Positions 63,779-64,000 of a stretch of 64,000 nucleotides of DNA are shown in pieces. Under the pieces are notes generated by a model. It did not search any database. It saw only the letters and a list, made by a program, of their open reading frames with translations, and was not told the DNA's origin. A program made the position numbers and the translations under genes. Every line of letters begins with the position of its first letter. Within the stretch, counting starts at the first letter, position 1. Source of the DNA: Marinobacter algicola DG893 (lineage in GTDB: Bacteria > Pseudomonadota > Gammaproteobacteria > Pseudomonadales > Oleiphilaceae); the NCBI RefSeq assembly GCF_000170835.1, contig NZ_ABCP01000014.1, positions 1-64,000 of the forward strand, given 5' to 3'.

Positions 63779-64000
63779 ATGAACGTCAAATCAACATACG
63801 GCAATGACGAAAAGCGCTTGTTTGACCAAACCATTGAAGGTCTGGTGGAGCGGGCGCGTCTCACTCTGAAAAAACAATTAACTGGGTTTCCCCACTACGC
63901 CGACACGAAGACCGGAGAGTGGACTACCACGGAAGATGGTTTCTGGACGGGGGGCTTCTGGCCCGGTGTACTCTGGTTGAGCGGTCATTATTCTGGCGAT
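63779..64000 (+). CDS. glycoside hydrolase family 88 protein, partial at window end
   Basis: The first 74 residues (MNVKSTYGNDEKRLFDQTIE onward) end in DGFWTGGFWPGVLWLSGHY, the signature start of GH88 unsaturated glucuronyl/galacturonyl hydrolases, which release 5-dehydro-4-deoxy-uronates from lyase-cut polysaccharides. No signal peptide is visible in this part, so it should act in the cytosol. GAGGGG stands before the ATG. The gene runs beyond the window. It suggests the last catabolic genes handle uronic-acid-containing polysaccharide products. Confidence 0.82.
   Translation, partial: MNVKSTYGNDEKRLFDQTIEGLVERARLTLKKQLTGFPHYADTKTGEWTTTEDGFWTGGFWPGVLWLSGHYSGD

Overview
The window looks like a chromosomal segment of a marine gammaproteobacterium, most likely Marinobacter or a close relative. 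This is inferred from gene content (tmcA, ppnN, thiI, gabD, uvrD with gammaproteobacterial protein sequences), moderately high GC, and the mix of TRAP transporters and CoA-dependent catabolism. No rRNA, CRISPR array or intact tRNA was seen.

Region 1 (1-14.8 kb) is ordinary core genome: a DUF2237 protein, tmcA, an ankyrin-repeat lipoprotein, an HIBCH-like hydrolase, a class I cytochrome c, ppnN, thiI, a class II histone-deacetylase-like amidohydrolase, gabD, a porin plus short PstS-like pair, and uvrD. Region 2 (15.0-18.3 kb) is an SDR / DsbA-like isomerase / MFS operon divergent from an HxlR regulator, with two copies of a 15-bp palindrome between them.

Region 3 (18.3-32.5 kb) is a defence and toxin-antitoxin island: a Fic protein, a HipA/HipB pair behind three operator-like palindromes spaced exactly 42 bp apart, a glutathione S-transferase gene split by an IS3-family element, a quinone-oxidoreductase-like gene, a 348-aa orphan, an AbiF (Abi_2, HEPN-type) protein preceded by a promoter and a small structured RNA matching the abiF-RNA arrangement, a 737-aa orphan, a prokaryotic viperin and a HicA-like small protein whose start overlaps the viperin stop. 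The island ends at a 49-nt 3' fragment of tRNA-Arg(CCG), a typical attachment-site scar.

Region 4 (33-42 kb) is a catabolic cluster: a cupin dioxygenase of the dihydroxyacetophenone-dioxygenase type, an SDR, two TauD-type dioxygenases, a complete TRAP transporter, an iron-containing alcohol dehydrogenase and an IclR regulator. Three GTGG-N8-CCAC palindromes sit in front of three of its transcription units and probably form the IclR regulon.

Region 5 (42-51.5 kb) is genomic debris and mobile DNA: a decayed IS21 element, gene fragments, an SDR, two intact IS3-family elements, and an integron-type cassette array without an integrase (four attC sites and six small genes, some truncated). Region 6 (51.7 kb to the end) is a second catabolic cluster: acyl-CoA dehydrogenase, iron-containing alcohol dehydrogenase, two CaiB/BaiF CoA-transferases, a second TRAP transporter closely similar to the first, an aldehyde dehydrogenase, a TetR regulator, an acyl-CoA ligase and the start of a GH88 glycuronyl hydrolase running off the window. 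The two clusters probably import related organic acids, but the sequence does not identify the substrate.
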